Of a DNA stretch of 64,000 bases, positions 1 through 11,246 are shown one piece after another; position 1 is the first letter of the stretch; each line of letters opens with the position of its first letter. Both the position numbers and the translations under genes were made by a program. Source of the stretch: Lomentospora prolificans (lineage: Eukaryota > Ascomycota > Sordariomycetes > Microascales > Microascaceae); assembly GCA_029532625.1 (NCBI GenBank), contig JARFXM010000003.1:4712001-4776000 (forward strand), written 5' to 3'. Below the pieces are notes generated by a model that was given only the letters and a program-made list of their open reading frames with translations, was not told the origin of the DNA and ran no database searches.

Positions 1-1456
1 TGGACGTGTTGGTGCAGAGAACTGCCCAGCTAACAGACATATTTAGCAGCTCTTAAGTATTACCACGTTCCGCAAGACAGGGCCAGCCCAGGCCTCGCGT
101 GTAAACTGACTGCCAGGCTGTGATTTGGATTTCGAAGGTCTTGGTTGGCCTGTATACGACGCACTCTAAAACTTGGGGGCGAAGGATCCAACGAGTTGAC
201 TCTTGATGGCCATGCCCTGCAGCTAGCCTTTAGGCAAAAAGCTAGATCTATGTTGAAGCTTGCGCTCGGTGTGATAGAACGCGGCGTAGACAGATGACTT
301 CCAACTAAGCCCAAAATGTGCAAACCGAGTGTACTCACTGATATGGGGCAAAATTTGTTTGCCATATTATGTTCACGGCTGCGCGATCGACGTCGTGTTC
401 TACGCCATACTCACAACGTGAGGGTCAATACCTTAGCAGAGAAACACGCACGCCCTGTCAGAACTTGTATTAACCGACTCAGGGATCCTTACGGACCTTT
501 TGTTCCACGCTTCTCAGCGCCTTTGATTCCTTTTACAGCGACAGCTATTGACAGATAAAAATACTCGGAATGAACTTGAGCGGAACCTGTGTGTCTCCCG
601 ATGCTGCAAGGATCCCAGGGCGAGATGAGTCCTTGGGATAAGGTGCGCGGAGCGGGCACATGTGCGGTTACACAGGACATAACTATCAATATGATGGCGG
701 CATTTCCTGCCACCGCCAGCCAGCTTCAACTTAATGTCGTGCTCAGCTCAGCACCAACGCAGCATCAGGGAAGGAAAGCACAAGCCACGGGCTGCATTCA
801 CGTAGCAACCATACCAAGTGCCTCGTTGGAGACTGGACTGGGGATGACCGTGGTACGTCTCATTATAGAAGGAGCAAAAGTTCCTCTGATTTCCTTGCGT
901 TCGCCACCGATGTTGTGTGGCCCTCCCAGTATCCACTCTCGGAGATGCATCGTCTCCGGTCATTGTCGTTACGCCGTATGGGCATGAACGGAACAATGCC
1001 TTATTGACAGCTACCGGAAGTCTAATGGATGTTCCCAGGGGCTGTTGTGCCAAGTTTATTTGGCCTGTCATGACGCGTAAGTCCTATCTATGTCTTGGCT
1101 TTTCAACAAAAGGCGCGAATAGCTTCAATCTCAATATAATACTCGGTATCCTGTAAATATTATCTGATTTTCCCAGAAAGAACCAACGGATAAAATCGAA
1201 AAATAGCATCCACCACTTCCAATGTCACATCACGGCGTGAACGGCAACTGTCAAAGAACTCGGGCAAAGATCGGATTAATCCATTTTCCACTTACGGCCG
1301 CATTCAAATCACGCAAGAACCAACCACGTCTCCAGAATCGCACCAACAGACTGAGAGTTATGCAGATCGCGAACCGCTCAGGGGCCAGCTCTGGCGCCTC
1401 TCACTTCGAAACGCCTCACCCTAAATTACTTCCCATCCATCATCAGCCCTACACTA
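1..1456. other. Intergenic, no gene seen
   Basis: All frames are broken into short pieces without recognisable domains. The right end is the 3' flank of the minus-strand patatin-ankyrin gene. I see no repeat, tRNA or transposon end here. Confidence 0.5.
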
Positions 1457-4149
1457 TCATACATACGCCCTTCTCTTCCCATTGCCAGTCCTACGCCCGA
1501 TGAGCATATCATAGAACTGAACTGAATTCCCATCATGTAAGTCCATCCTCAGCGCACAGGTGTCAATGCGTGCCGCCCACTTCCTACAAAAGTCCATTCC
1601 CAAGAGTATATCGAATCCTGAATAATCCATCACTGCCGCGGAAATATGATAGGTTTTGGTTCCAAGGCCAAGCTCAAAGTCATGGACCCTACCGTGGATC
1701 TTCTCGGAGGAGATTCCCTTTACGTTTCCGGCCCACCGCTGGTCTATGAGGTAGTCCAATCCTGTTTGCTGCGCCGTGCGAATGCTCATCATGGTCCTCT
1801 CCGTCGCCGTCGACAACCAAGCTTTGTAGGCACAGTTTCCAATGATAACTGGCGTCTCGATAGCGCTGCCATTTTCCATACTGGCCAGAGATGGACGTTC
1901 CTCGGTCTTCCTAGTCTCGGGGCTTTCTTTTGTTTGCTTAGCAATCTCCTCCTCCAGGATCTTTGCCGCTGCATCTGCCTTGCGTAGCCTTGCCCACCCT
2001 AGCGCAGACTGTCCGCCAGTGTCGGCACAAGCGAGGTTAGTCCTTGGAGCCAACAGGACCACCAGGGGCTCGTTGCCCAAGAAGCTCGCCCAGTCTACTG
2101 GCGCCCACCACATATCGTCCCTATAGTTAGGATCCGCCCCTGCGTCTAGGAGCTTAGTACAGAACTCCACTTGTTGATTCTTCGCGGCCATCAGAAGTGT
2201 AGTATCGCCAAAGTCGTCAATGATTGACACATCTGAACCTAGTGCCAAGAAGAACTCGACAAGATTCGCCTTCCCAGCCAACACGGCAACCTGAAGCGGA
2301 GTCCTTCCAAATTTATCTTGGCAGTCGATCGGCACTCCAGCATCGAGGAGGGCCTTCGCGACGTCAAGGTGGCCAGCTCTCGTGGCGTCAATGAGGACCT
2401 GGTGTGACTGAGGATGTAGGGCCTTCAGGCTTCCATTCTGCTCCAGCCAAGCCAGGCCGTTCTCAGACATTAGGAGCATGGACTTCTTGGGAGCTAGCCA
2501 CAGTAACCAGTTAAAAAGAGCATTTTCTAGGCAGACGGAAATTTTCAACTTACTTCTTTTCTTTTCATCCATAGAACCAACCATGTTGGACTTGCCTAGA
2601 ACCTTCTCACTAGGCCCTCCTTCGTCCGCCCTCAACAACTCCTGCTTTTCGTCCAGAAGTGCCTTTTCGTTTAGTTCACTCGTCTCCTCCATTTTCTCAT
2701 TGCGCCACGTCTTCTTTTCATCCGGCCACGTTGGCTTCTTCTCGTCGACTTCCCCTTCTTTGTCTCCCATCACTGACGCGTACGATTCAAGCTCTTCCTC
2801 AGGTTCAAGATACGGAGGAGAGGCAATATCCATCGCCTGCCCGAAGTCCACTACTGGCTCAGACGCAGGCGGTCCCGCTGGTGGAGAAAATTCGTAAATT
2901 CCGGTGACCATTTGCACATATCGCTTGACCGCCGCCTTCTGGGCGTCAAGGTACTCTTTTGTTCGTGCTTCAATAGCCTGATGAGGCATTCCCCCAGATA
3001 ACTCGGACCCATCAAGCCCATGAGCAATGCTAAACCTAGTATAGCGCCCAGATATCTCCAACTCTGAATGTTCTCTCTCAAATATCCTCGCAGCGGCGGC
3101 GGCCTCCACCGCAAAATCCACGACTACTCTCCCCACAGGTTTCGGAAAGGCCTTTAGCACCGCTGCTCCCGGAATCCCCGTCCCGAGACTGAGGATGCTT
3201 TTAACGGGAAAGCCAGGCCATAGCGCTTGAACTTCATCCATGGCTTCCTGGACGGGGTTGTTCCATGCCGGCACGCCCTCGATGTAGCTGAACCCAGCCG
3301 TGGCTACAGAGCACGGGCCCACGAGTCCCGACGCGGCGAGGGCCGCATGGCAAGCTTGCGCAACCGTGAGCTCGGGCTGGAATTCGCCGCCGTGACGATA
3401 TGTGCGTATCCTGTGCTGCTGAAGACCCGCCGCCTGCTTCGCAGCAGCTGTCACAAATCTTTTTTTTTGCCGTACTCTGTCAGCTCGCATGTCTCGTCTT
3501 GAAGTGAGGTGTGAAAACCTACACCTTCACTGCGGCGTCCCTGTGTCCGATAATACGGGAATCCCGTCGCTGCTGTGCGCGGTCGAGGACGTCCTCTACG
3601 CTACGCACGAGCGTGTCGGCGTCGAACTTTAGGCTGGAACTTTTAGCCATCTTCTCTGCCATCTTTCCAAAGAAAGTGTCTCTTTGCCTGTGGAAGGTAA
3701 ACAAGGCGTTTGCTATGCGCTCGTAGGCGGTGTAAGCCTCGGAAATAGACATGTGTAAACGGCCCAGCAGGATAGCTAGGATACTACCAGGGCTCTTAGT
3801 ATGTTCCTTAGGCCCGGTATGTCGTCGAACTCACCCTCCAGTTCCGGAGCCTGCTATCATGTCAAAGTATCTGTACGGCCTGATCTCTTGCCCCGGCAAT
3901 GCAGCCTCTTTTAGGATCTCATTCAGGGCGAATAGCTGCGCCGCCGTCCTCAAGCCACAGCTGCCGTCTAGCAAGAGCAGCGTTTGTTAGCAGTATGCAT
4001 CAATGATCCATTCCCAAATTGGTATTGAACTTACCGAGACACAGCAATCGTAGGGCCCGTACCGGCTCCGGCGGTGGAGCCGGATACACAGACTGCGGCA
4101 TGGGCTTCGCTGCCGCTCCCGGAGCTCCCTTCTCAGGTTTCTCCTCCAT
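1457..4149 (-). CDS. Patatin-ankyrin-Ddi1-type retropepsin fusion protein, probable pseudoenzyme
   Basis: Exons 4149-4035, 3967-3835, 3783-3523 and 3458-1457 join in frame to 836 residues. The introns have donors GTAAGT, GTGAGT and GTAGGT. A further 60-nt in-frame intron (2494-2553, GTAAGT...CTAG) is possible and would remove 20 residues. Residues about 30-260 follow the patatin fold: LRLLCLDG with a degenerate oxyanion loop (DGSCGLR, about 39-45), a nucleophile elbow reading GSGTGG (about 78-83) where the family has GxSxG, and an IEG...NNP segment near 230 where the family has the catalytic Asp. About three ankyrin repeats follow (about 530-650). Residues about 712-810 match Ddi1-type retropepsins (IDQRWAGNVKG, GRVH, LLGMDFCRKW), but the catalytic D-S/T-G triplet reads S-T-A. 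Patatins normally hydrolyse lipid acyl esters and Ddi1 is a ubiquitin-linked protease; here both activities look lost. A sensor or scaffold role is inference. Confidence 0.8.
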
Positions 4150-5004
4150 TTAATTCTATTTTTTTTCTCCGAAAATTAAATCTCTTTCAAGCTGGTCAGA
4201 AACAAGGTCGGGTAAATTTCCGTCCGTTCTAAAGGCGGGGATTGAGGCCTTTCCGCTTTACCCCGTAGATGGAAACAAAACAAGGCGAGGCCAAGCATTC
4301 CACCCAAGGTGTTTGCAGGGCCTCTCCAGCTAAAATCACGTGGCGGTTCCCTTGTTTGGGGGGGCATCAACTGAGGGATTGTTGATCCGTCTTACGCTGC
4401 ACGGCAACTCTGAGGCGCAAGTTGTTCGGGCTTGGCTGTGGAATCTTGGTGTTGCATTGCGTTGTTAGGTGCATGGCTGGCCGCACCAAAGTGTGCCAAA
4501 TTCGGTCTAGACGGCCCAGATTCGATTGAGCTGAGGACAAATTCAGTGGGGTCTTATTCTCCGATGAATGGAACGCGACGATTGAACGGAGGTTTCTGAC
4601 GGAGCGAATCGCCGGATCCGGCCATAGACAACGTCTGCTTAACCAATCCCGGCCAACTTTCTCCCGGAGGAGACGCCGGAGGCCGGCCCAGTGCTCTTGA
4701 GAGCGACCAAGGGGTGAAGAAAGGGCGTTTCTTGATGCAGACAGCTGATCGGGGAAGACTCAGAAATCATCAAATCAATAAGGAGAGCATCCTCTTTTCA
4801 TTCCACTAGTAATACATGGTAAAAGCCGCCAAACAAAGGGAATCTCAAAAGGAATGTAGTCGTGTACTCGTAGTTTTCAGTGCGCCGTTGCCCAGGCCCG
4901 TTCCGTTCCGTCCCAATCCAAGGCGCCAAAACCCATCCCACCCATGGAACAAGGAAGATAATCATAGTACAAGTACGACAAGAATCCCTCCGGGGAGGAT
5001 TCAT
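4150..5004. other. Intergenic: promoter of patatin-ankyrin gene and 3' flank of DUF6594 gene
   Basis: No gene is seen. A TCACGTG E-box lies at 4336-4342, about 190 bases upstream of the minus-strand start at 4149. The rest is promoter-like sequence and the 3' flank of the DUF6594 gene. Confidence 0.4.
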
Positions 5005-6997
5005 CTAAGCAATTACGGTTGCGACAACACTCATCGCCCCGCCATATATCGCCGCGCAAATCAAAGCATTCCTAGTATCAATGCCCAGACCCTTGAGGCT
5101 TCCGGCTTGTAGGAGTGGGTTCAACACGCCAATGGCCACAAGGCAGACGACCAGAATGCGACCGAGAAGTCCTGGTATGGTTGGAAAGGCGGCGATGGGG
5201 AGAAGAACAGAGATAGCAAGACCAGCTGCTAGAGAGGGGATCGAGACCTCCATGTTGGAGTTTAAGGGTGCTACCGCGATCGGTGGCGCTGCCTCAAGCC
5301 TCTTCACGGCTTCGGTATCTTTATTGGAGGGCGCATCATGCTCCAAAAGCTCCCCAAATTGTTGATCAGCTGAAAGTTGGGGCATCGGAGTAGGAGCACC
5401 GGACGATAGACATTCACTACGGTCGAAAGATCTGGAGCGCGGTCGGCCAATCGCCACCAGGTCGTCGTTGCAGTCGAGGAACCGCGTCTCTAGTTCTGTG
5501 ATGGGTCGTTGCGCCTCGAGAAAACCTCGGTAGTCTTCGATCTCTGATTTGGAGGGCGCCGACATATTCTGGGTCTTCTCAAAAGATGACAGTACACGAT
5601 CTAGCGGTACGTTAGCAAAGATCCAGCTGCACGGGGAAAGGTCCATGCTCCGTACTGTACTGTTCCAACTTGTATCCAATCTTTCCCAGTATATCCGTCT
5701 TGTGCCACTGAAGCTCACCACCGGCAAGGTAGTCGGACCGTCTCGACGCCGGCAATATGCAGTTCTGCAAGCGTCTCGTCTGGGTGTCGGCCGTATCGAG
5801 CCTATGCAACTGTTCCTCCATCTCGGCCAACTCATCTTGCAAGTGCAGCAAGATACGATGGTTCATCGTCTCGAAGCGGCGGTACATTGGTTGTATTATT
5901 GAGGGTCTGGCGTGACTGGGTGAAAGCTTGGATGCCAAGAGTTGGTATCCAGATAAGGGAAGCTTCTCTGCTCGGGGCAGGTGCTTCACGTATCCGTACT
6001 GAGTCCCAAGTCGCGGCTGGAGTTCCTTTGGGGGAATGTGCGGTAGGTTCGCTTTACCTCTCGGCATTTCGGGAGTGCCGTAGCTCTTTGTGGGATGAGA
6101 TTTTCTCGGGTCGGTAGCGAATTGTGTTCGGACGTTGGACGAAGGTGATCCTGACGAGTCACCGTCGACGCTGTTCTCGGGGCTGCTGCTTCGGTCCGTC
6201 TCGTGGTCTCCAATTGAGAAGACGTCGCTTCGCATCGATGACGATTCGGACGATGTGCTGCTTTGCGTAGATGGGGATTTTCTATTACCCGAGCCGGAAG
6301 CGCGCCAACGGGCCGTAGACTCCTCTATTGATCGTCGAATAGCTTCGGCCGTGACGGCCGGGGAATCTGGTTCGAGGAAGTTGAGCGCATTCGGTCGGCC
6401 ACGGGATTGCGACCGAGATGAAGAATGTGAGGAACGGTGCGAGCGTCTTTCGTCTTTTATCTCCATGTCATCTGCTTGTTCATGTCTGCTATAGGATGAT
6501 TGCGTTATGGTAGATCCGCTATCACTAGAACTTCCGGAGCCGTTTGTCTTGGAGGTTATGGAAGAGCAGTTGGTGAGCGTCGATGCGGAAGGAGATGGAG
6601 ACCGGTTGATCTTATCATCGCTGCTTGCACTCTGTTCCTGTTCGTTTGTTTGAGATGTTTGATGACAGGGAGACTCGTCCATAACTTCGTGTTTGACAGC
6701 AGCGGTTGTCTTTGGCGACGCTGCATATTTTGGGCTGCTCTCAAAAGAGTCTTCGATATTGGTATGCCCTGATACCTCAACACCACCTGTATTCTTACTA
6801 GACTGATGCTCCGACATGTGGCAGTCGCCAGATGCAGCCACGTCCGCCTCCGGGCCAAGCGCTAGTTCGGGTTCGGCGTTCATTGCGGCCTGCGGTTCAA
6901 ATTCTGCGTTGTTCGAAATCGACTCGTCCGCAGTAGTGTCTGGCAGAGGGACCCTCGCAGCATCAGCAGCCAGCTGAGGGGAAGAGTCACGAGGCAT
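5005..6997 (-). CDS. DUF6594 family membrane protein
   Basis: Exons 6997-5656 and 5600-5005 (55-nt intron, donor GTACGG, branch TGCTAACG, acceptor CTAG) give 645 residues. The first 330 or so residues are Ser/Asp/Glu-rich and look disordered. Next comes the DUF6594 core: GYQLLASKLS, then a YRRFETMNHRILLHLQ segment and a Glu-rich helix (DELAEMEEQL), then YKLEQYN running across the splice junction. Three hydrophobic segments fill the last 80 residues or so, as is usual for the family. The splice choice restores the family continuity YKLEQYN-RVLSSFEKT. The function of DUF6594 proteins is not established; membrane anchoring is inferred from the C-terminus. Confidence 0.85.
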
Positions 6998-8217
6998 GGT
7001 TGAATCCGGGAAAATCGGGCTAGTAATATAGGATCACTTTACGTTTTCCTTAGCCAGGATCAACCAAAAGCAAGGAAGCCCGGACGCCAGCACACACCAC
7101 GGGTCAACGCTCGGTTTGGGTGTCGCACAGGGTACGGGTAGAATCGTATGGTTCTGGCAGTGACCACGACTATCGGGCGAGAAGGTCTTTTGACTGGAAT
7201 CTATCCTATCAAAGGGCGACGTTGGTGACGCGACGAAGAAATAGCCACGGGCTTGATTGGGCCATCAAGGGATGAGTCGAAGAGAGCGGGGCCGTAATTA
7301 GGTTGTCTTGGGACGAATGCCTAGCAGGCCCTAGATGGCGAGAGAAAATCGTCGACGCGAGTAGGAGAAGCGGCCAGTCGCAATGAAAGATCAAGAGGCC
7401 ACTGGGAGATCGCGATGAAGAGGCACTGGGCAACAGTGGTAAGGAAATTAAGGTTATTTGATCACAAATGTGTTCAAGTGGAGAAAATGGAGAGGCGTTT
7501 CTCGCATCTAGAAAGAGAAGAAAAGAGGCACGAGAGCCAAGTCTTTTCACTCGAAACACGCCCTAGAGCCCTGACGAAGACTCCTCCGTCGTCGTGAGCA
7601 TCATAGACTCACATCTTGCGACCGATCAAAAGGTCTAGACCCTGCTGGCAAGAGTGCAAGAGACCAGCTGACAAACGATGATCGCTGCCGAGGACATCCA
7701 TTGCGTGGAGAAATGCAACCCGGCCTTGTTCATCCGCCGTGGCGGGAGGAGGGGCGTTGTGTCGGGTGCGTTTCAGAAGCTCATCGTCCCAAGACAAGAC
7801 AACGGGCTTTGGGCCCAAGTTTCAACCCAGGAAACGTGGGACATCGCCAGCTTCACGTTGTGATGGGCTTTGATGGTAGCCAGCAGCGGGGTACCTGGTC
7901 AAAGCCACAACCCTTTCGACGGTGTTCTCTGAGTCTTAGTACTGAACACTGAAGCTACAGGGCCATCCATGGGGGGTTGTTTAGGGGCACTGTGCCCCAC
8001 CATTGCCCCCTGTCAGGGGTGCATCGTCTATTTTTACCCGCTAAGCCTCAGGGACTTGGCGTCGCATCTTTGTACATTTAGGGTGTGTTCCCGATTATGT
8101 AAGCTGGTCAAGCTCCATCGCACCTCGCGATAGTTCGACTTTTCCAGAACGTGATGCATCTGCAACAGCCTCAGGCTAGGAGCTAATCGTCTAAGCCGTC
8201 ACCATTCCCCCGGCACC
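6998..8217. other. Intergenic between divergent DUF6594 and GatB genes
   Basis: No convincing coding sequence. It holds the 5' flank of the DUF6594 gene and the promoter of GatB. The GatB-proximal part contains a small GC palindrome and several CCCCT/AGGGG motifs, listed separately. Confidence 0.5.
7983..8019. promoter_or_regulatory. GC palindrome and STRE-like cluster upstream of GatB
   Basis: GGGGCACTGTGCCCC (7984-7998) is a perfect inverted repeat with a 3-base centre. AGGGG (7983-7987), CCCCT (8007-8011) and AGGGG (8015-8019) match the stress-response element core CCCCT in either orientation. They lie about 200-235 bases before the GatB start. The motif is short, so function is only suggested. 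Confidence 0.3.
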
Positions 8218-10062
8218 ATGACATCGGTGTCTATGGCAAGGCTATCTAGATACCTTCTAGATGGCCACATCTCCCGTAGCGGTTGTCTGGTGCGACATCG
8301 CGTCGTTAACCCAACAGTCTTAACACGCCGAGTTCGAACTGGTCCAACGTTCCTACATACCTCTGCCACAGAACCGCCCGCTCCTCCGCGACCGACTCCG
8401 CTGCGCAAGAAGCTCAAGGAAGAAGCGAAACGGCAAAAGAAGGAGGGCGGGAAACCCAAGAAGAAGAGCGATAATCAGACTGTCGAGGGTTGGGAGCTCA
8501 CCGTTGGTATCGAGATCCATGCCCAGCTCAACACTGCACATAAGCTCTTTTCCGCTGCCGCGACCTCGTTCAACGATGACCCCAATAGCCACGTTGCGCT
8601 TTTCGACGTCGCGATACCTGGAAGCCAGCCTCTCTTCCAAAAAGAGACGCTAATACCGGCCCTTCGAGCTGCGCTCGCTTTCAACTGCGAGGTCCAGCCT
8701 ATTAGCCGCTTCGACCGGAAGCACTACTTTTGGTGGGACCAGCCTGCAGGCTACCAGATTACCCAATACTACGAGCCCTTTTCAAAGAATGGCCATCTTA
8801 CTCTATTTGCGCGAGACGGGATTGCCGCCGAGGATGGCAAGAGTGTGAGGGTGCGGATAAAGCAGATCCAGATGGAGCAGGATACCGGCAAGACAATAGC
8901 ACAGCCTGGGGATAACCATTGGATCGATTTCAATCGCGTTGGCATGCCCTTGATCGAGATTATCACGGAGCCCGATATCCACCACCCTCGCACCGCCGCT
9001 GTTTTCGTCAAGAAGGTGCAAGCCATTCTCAATGCTGTTGACGCTTGTGTGTCGGGTATGGAGATGGGTGGGTTGCGTGCCGATGTTAACGTCTCTGTAC
9101 GCCGAACTGGCGATCCGAATATTCCTCTCGGCACCAGGACAGAGATCAAGAACCTGAATACGATCAAAGCTGTCGAGGACGCCATCATCGCTGAGCGAGA
9201 CCGCCAGATCGCGGAGCTCGAATCTGGTGGGAAGATTGCCGGCGAAACGAGAGGGTGGACTCTGGGTTCGAAGCAAACGCGCCGGCTCAGAGGCAAAGAG
9301 GGTGAGGTGGACTACAGATATATGCCCGACCCTGACCTTGCACCTCTCGTCATCGCCAGAGATCTCATAGACAGCCTCAAGCAGTCCGTTGCAACCCCCC
9401 CTGATACCGAAGTCGACGCGCTGGTGACCGAGTTTGGCCTCACTGCCAAGGATGCGCTCTCCCTCATGGCCCTTGAAAATGGAGGCAGAGTTGAGTTTTT
9501 CTACAATGTGGTAGATAAACTCAAAGTCCTCTTCGAGGAGGACGGTGACTTGCCCCAGCTCAAGTCATATTCCACCCTTGCCGGCAACTGGATTCTCCAT
9601 GAGCTTGGCAAGCTCACAGCTGAGAAGGGGGCAGAGGCTGGTGAAGTCAACGAACTTCACATTTCCCCTGATGGCCAATGCGAAAAAGTCCCAGTCGACG
9701 ACCTCGCCGAGCTTCTTTTCCTTCTATACCGCGGCAAGATCACCGGCAAGGTCGCGAAGCAGCTCCTCATCTCGCTCTACAATGGCGACCTCGCCAAGGC
9801 TGGCGGTGTCAAAGCATCTATTGAAGCTCACGATCTCTGGTTCCAAGAGCTTACCGAGCAGGAGTATGCTGAGCTTGCGAATACTATCATTGCGGACAAC
9901 GAGGACGTGCTCCAAGAGTTTAGGAAGAAGAAGACGTCGTATCCCCAAGGCAAGCTGATGTTCCTCGTTGGAAAAATGATGCGCGAAGGAGCCACTGAAA
10001 GGATAAATCCGTCCAAGGCTGAGTCTGTCCTGAAGGACAAGATCGCCGCCATCATCGAGTAG
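8218..10062 (+). CDS. PET112: Glutamyl-tRNA(Gln) amidotransferase subunit B, mitochondrial
   Basis: Single exon, 614 residues. GatB is the tRNA-binding and kinase subunit of the heterotrimeric amidotransferase that converts Glu-tRNA(Gln) to Gln-tRNA(Gln) in mitochondria. The first 90 residues or so are basic and Arg/Lys-rich with few acidic residues, as expected for a presequence. The catalytic-domain signature follows (GWELTVGIEIHAQL, then RFDRKHYFWWDQPAGYQITQ and MEQDTGKT), with ADVNVSVR and RTEIKNLN further on. The C-terminal 150 residues are the helical GatB/Yqey tail (GNWILHELGKL ... GKITGKVAKQLL). The start ATG sits in a good context (CACCATG). It is convergent with the Nudix gene, with 116 bases between stop codons. 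Confidence 0.97.
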   Translation: MTSVSMARLSRYLLDGHISRSGCLVRHRVVNPTVLTRRVRTGPTFLHTSATEPPAPPRPTPLRKKLKEEAKRQKKEGGKPKKKSDNQTVEGWELTVGIEIHAQLNTAHKLFSAAATSFNDDPNSHVALFDVAIPGSQPLFQKETLIPALRAALAFNCEVQPISRFDRKHYFWWDQPAGYQITQYYEPFSKNGHLTLFARDGIAAEDGKSVRVRIKQIQMEQDTGKTIAQPGDNHWIDFNRVGMPLIEIITEPDIHHPRTAAVFVKKVQAILNAVDACVSGMEMGGLRADVNVSVRRTGDPNIPLGTRTEIKNLNTIKAVEDAIIAERDRQIAELESGGKIAGETRGWTLGSKQTRRLRGKEGEVDYRYMPDPDLAPLVIARDLIDSLKQSVATPPDTEVDALVTEFGLTAKDALSLMALENGGRVEFFYNVVDKLKVLFEEDGDLPQLKSYSTLAGNWILHELGKLTAEKGAEAGEVNELHISPDGQCEKVPVDDLAELLFLLYRGKITGKVAKQLLISLYNGDLAKAGGVKASIEAHDLWFQELTEQEYAELANTIIADNEDVLQEFRKKKTSYPQGKLMFLVGKMMREGATERINPSKAESVLKDKIAAIIE

Positions 10063-10178
10063 GACGTCGAGTAATGCTCGAGCACTGTCCGAAACGATGC
10101 TTGTAAACCTAAAGCTATTCAATCCATGTATTATATTGAATCCGTAATCTATGTCTACCATTCTATATGCGAATCCAT

Positions 10179-11246
10179 TCACTCGATCACACGCTTGCTA
10201 GGTGAAACAGGCACGGGAAGCGTTCTTCGCAACCTCGTAATTAGCTCCAGATAATCCTCCTCGTTCTCGTCCGTCATGATGCCGTGTCGGACGAAAAAGT
10301 CGACCATGACCAGACAGCAGTTGGGCTTAAACTTGTACTCCAGCATGGCGTTCCGCACCTCGTCCACGCTCATTAGCATGAAGTACTCTACCTCCTCATC
10401 CTGGGGCTTGAGCTCCATTCCTTCAGGCACCTCCAAGTCGTACACGTACAACACAACAGGTTGGATCGTGCCGTTGCGCTTGTTCTCGCCCACGTAGGAG
10501 ACCATGCCCGTAGACTTGACGTTTTCTTTTACGAATTTTTCGTCGAGAGACGCCTCTTCCCACGCCTCGGCTGTAATACACTCCAACGGAGTGTCATCTG
10601 CCTTGACGCCACCCGCTACCGAACTATCAAGCTTTCCAGGATAGGTATAGATCTTGCTACTTCTCTGCGCAATCCAAATCTTCATATTCCTGCCCTTGCC
10701 GGTATACGCCGTCAAATGCGCCCCACGGCTTGCAATGCCGAAAATGGGTGACGGCCATCTCTCCAGAGAGATGAAGTGGTTTGCGCCGAGGATGCGGTAG
10801 GGCTCGCTATGCTGGCCGCGGAGCTGGGGGAAGATGTCTCGCTCAAGAGCCGCGTCAACGACAGTAGCTAGGGCAGAAGAGATGGCTGGGCCAGGGTTGG
10901 TGCCGTTAGAGGAGTCTGGGACGTGGATCGTCCGGGCGGAGTGGTCGACTTTGATGTCGGAGGTCCATGGGAGGCGGTTGACGTTATCGGGGAGGAGAAC
11001 TCCATGAGGGCGCGTATCATCGCCTAGGTAGAGGCGGTAGAGAGAACTGAAATCGAAATCGGCTGGGACACTGAAGGATTGGAGGAAATGTTAGCCGACA
11101 AGTCGGGAAGATGCTTGCGCGGGCCTGGTCGCAAGCTGGGGATGGCGGGTTTGAGTCAAGTGCGGGGGGAGGGGCAAATTGTGGGCTGAGACTCACTTGT
11201 CCACGGCGTCGATGAGCTCAAGGTAACTATTTGCGCGTTCGCCCAT
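10179..11246 (-). CDS. DUF4743 / Nudix hydrolase (thiamine-pyrophosphokinase-related)
   Basis: Exons 11246-11197 and 11070-10179 (126-nt intron, donor GTGAGT, acceptor TTCAG) give 313 residues starting MGERANSYLELIDAV. The N-terminal 120 or so residues match DUF4743, which precedes the Nudix domain in fungal Tnr3-like proteins. The FGIASRGAHLTAYT segment leads into the Nudix fold. The Nudix box is recognisable (GGVKADDTPLE..., then EAWEEASL), with the two Glu of the metal-binding EExxxL-type helix kept. Members hydrolyse nucleoside-diphosphate-linked substrates; in Schizosaccharomyces Tnr3 this module is fused to thiamine pyrophosphokinase and acts on oxidised thiamine diphosphates. No kinase domain is present here, so it is a stand-alone hydrolase. 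The exact substrate is unknown. Confidence 0.9.

Noticed and set aside
8769..9296. Minus-strand frame of about 175 codons inside GatB
   Set aside because: It is the shadow of a strongly conserved GatB coding exon and has no recognisable domain.
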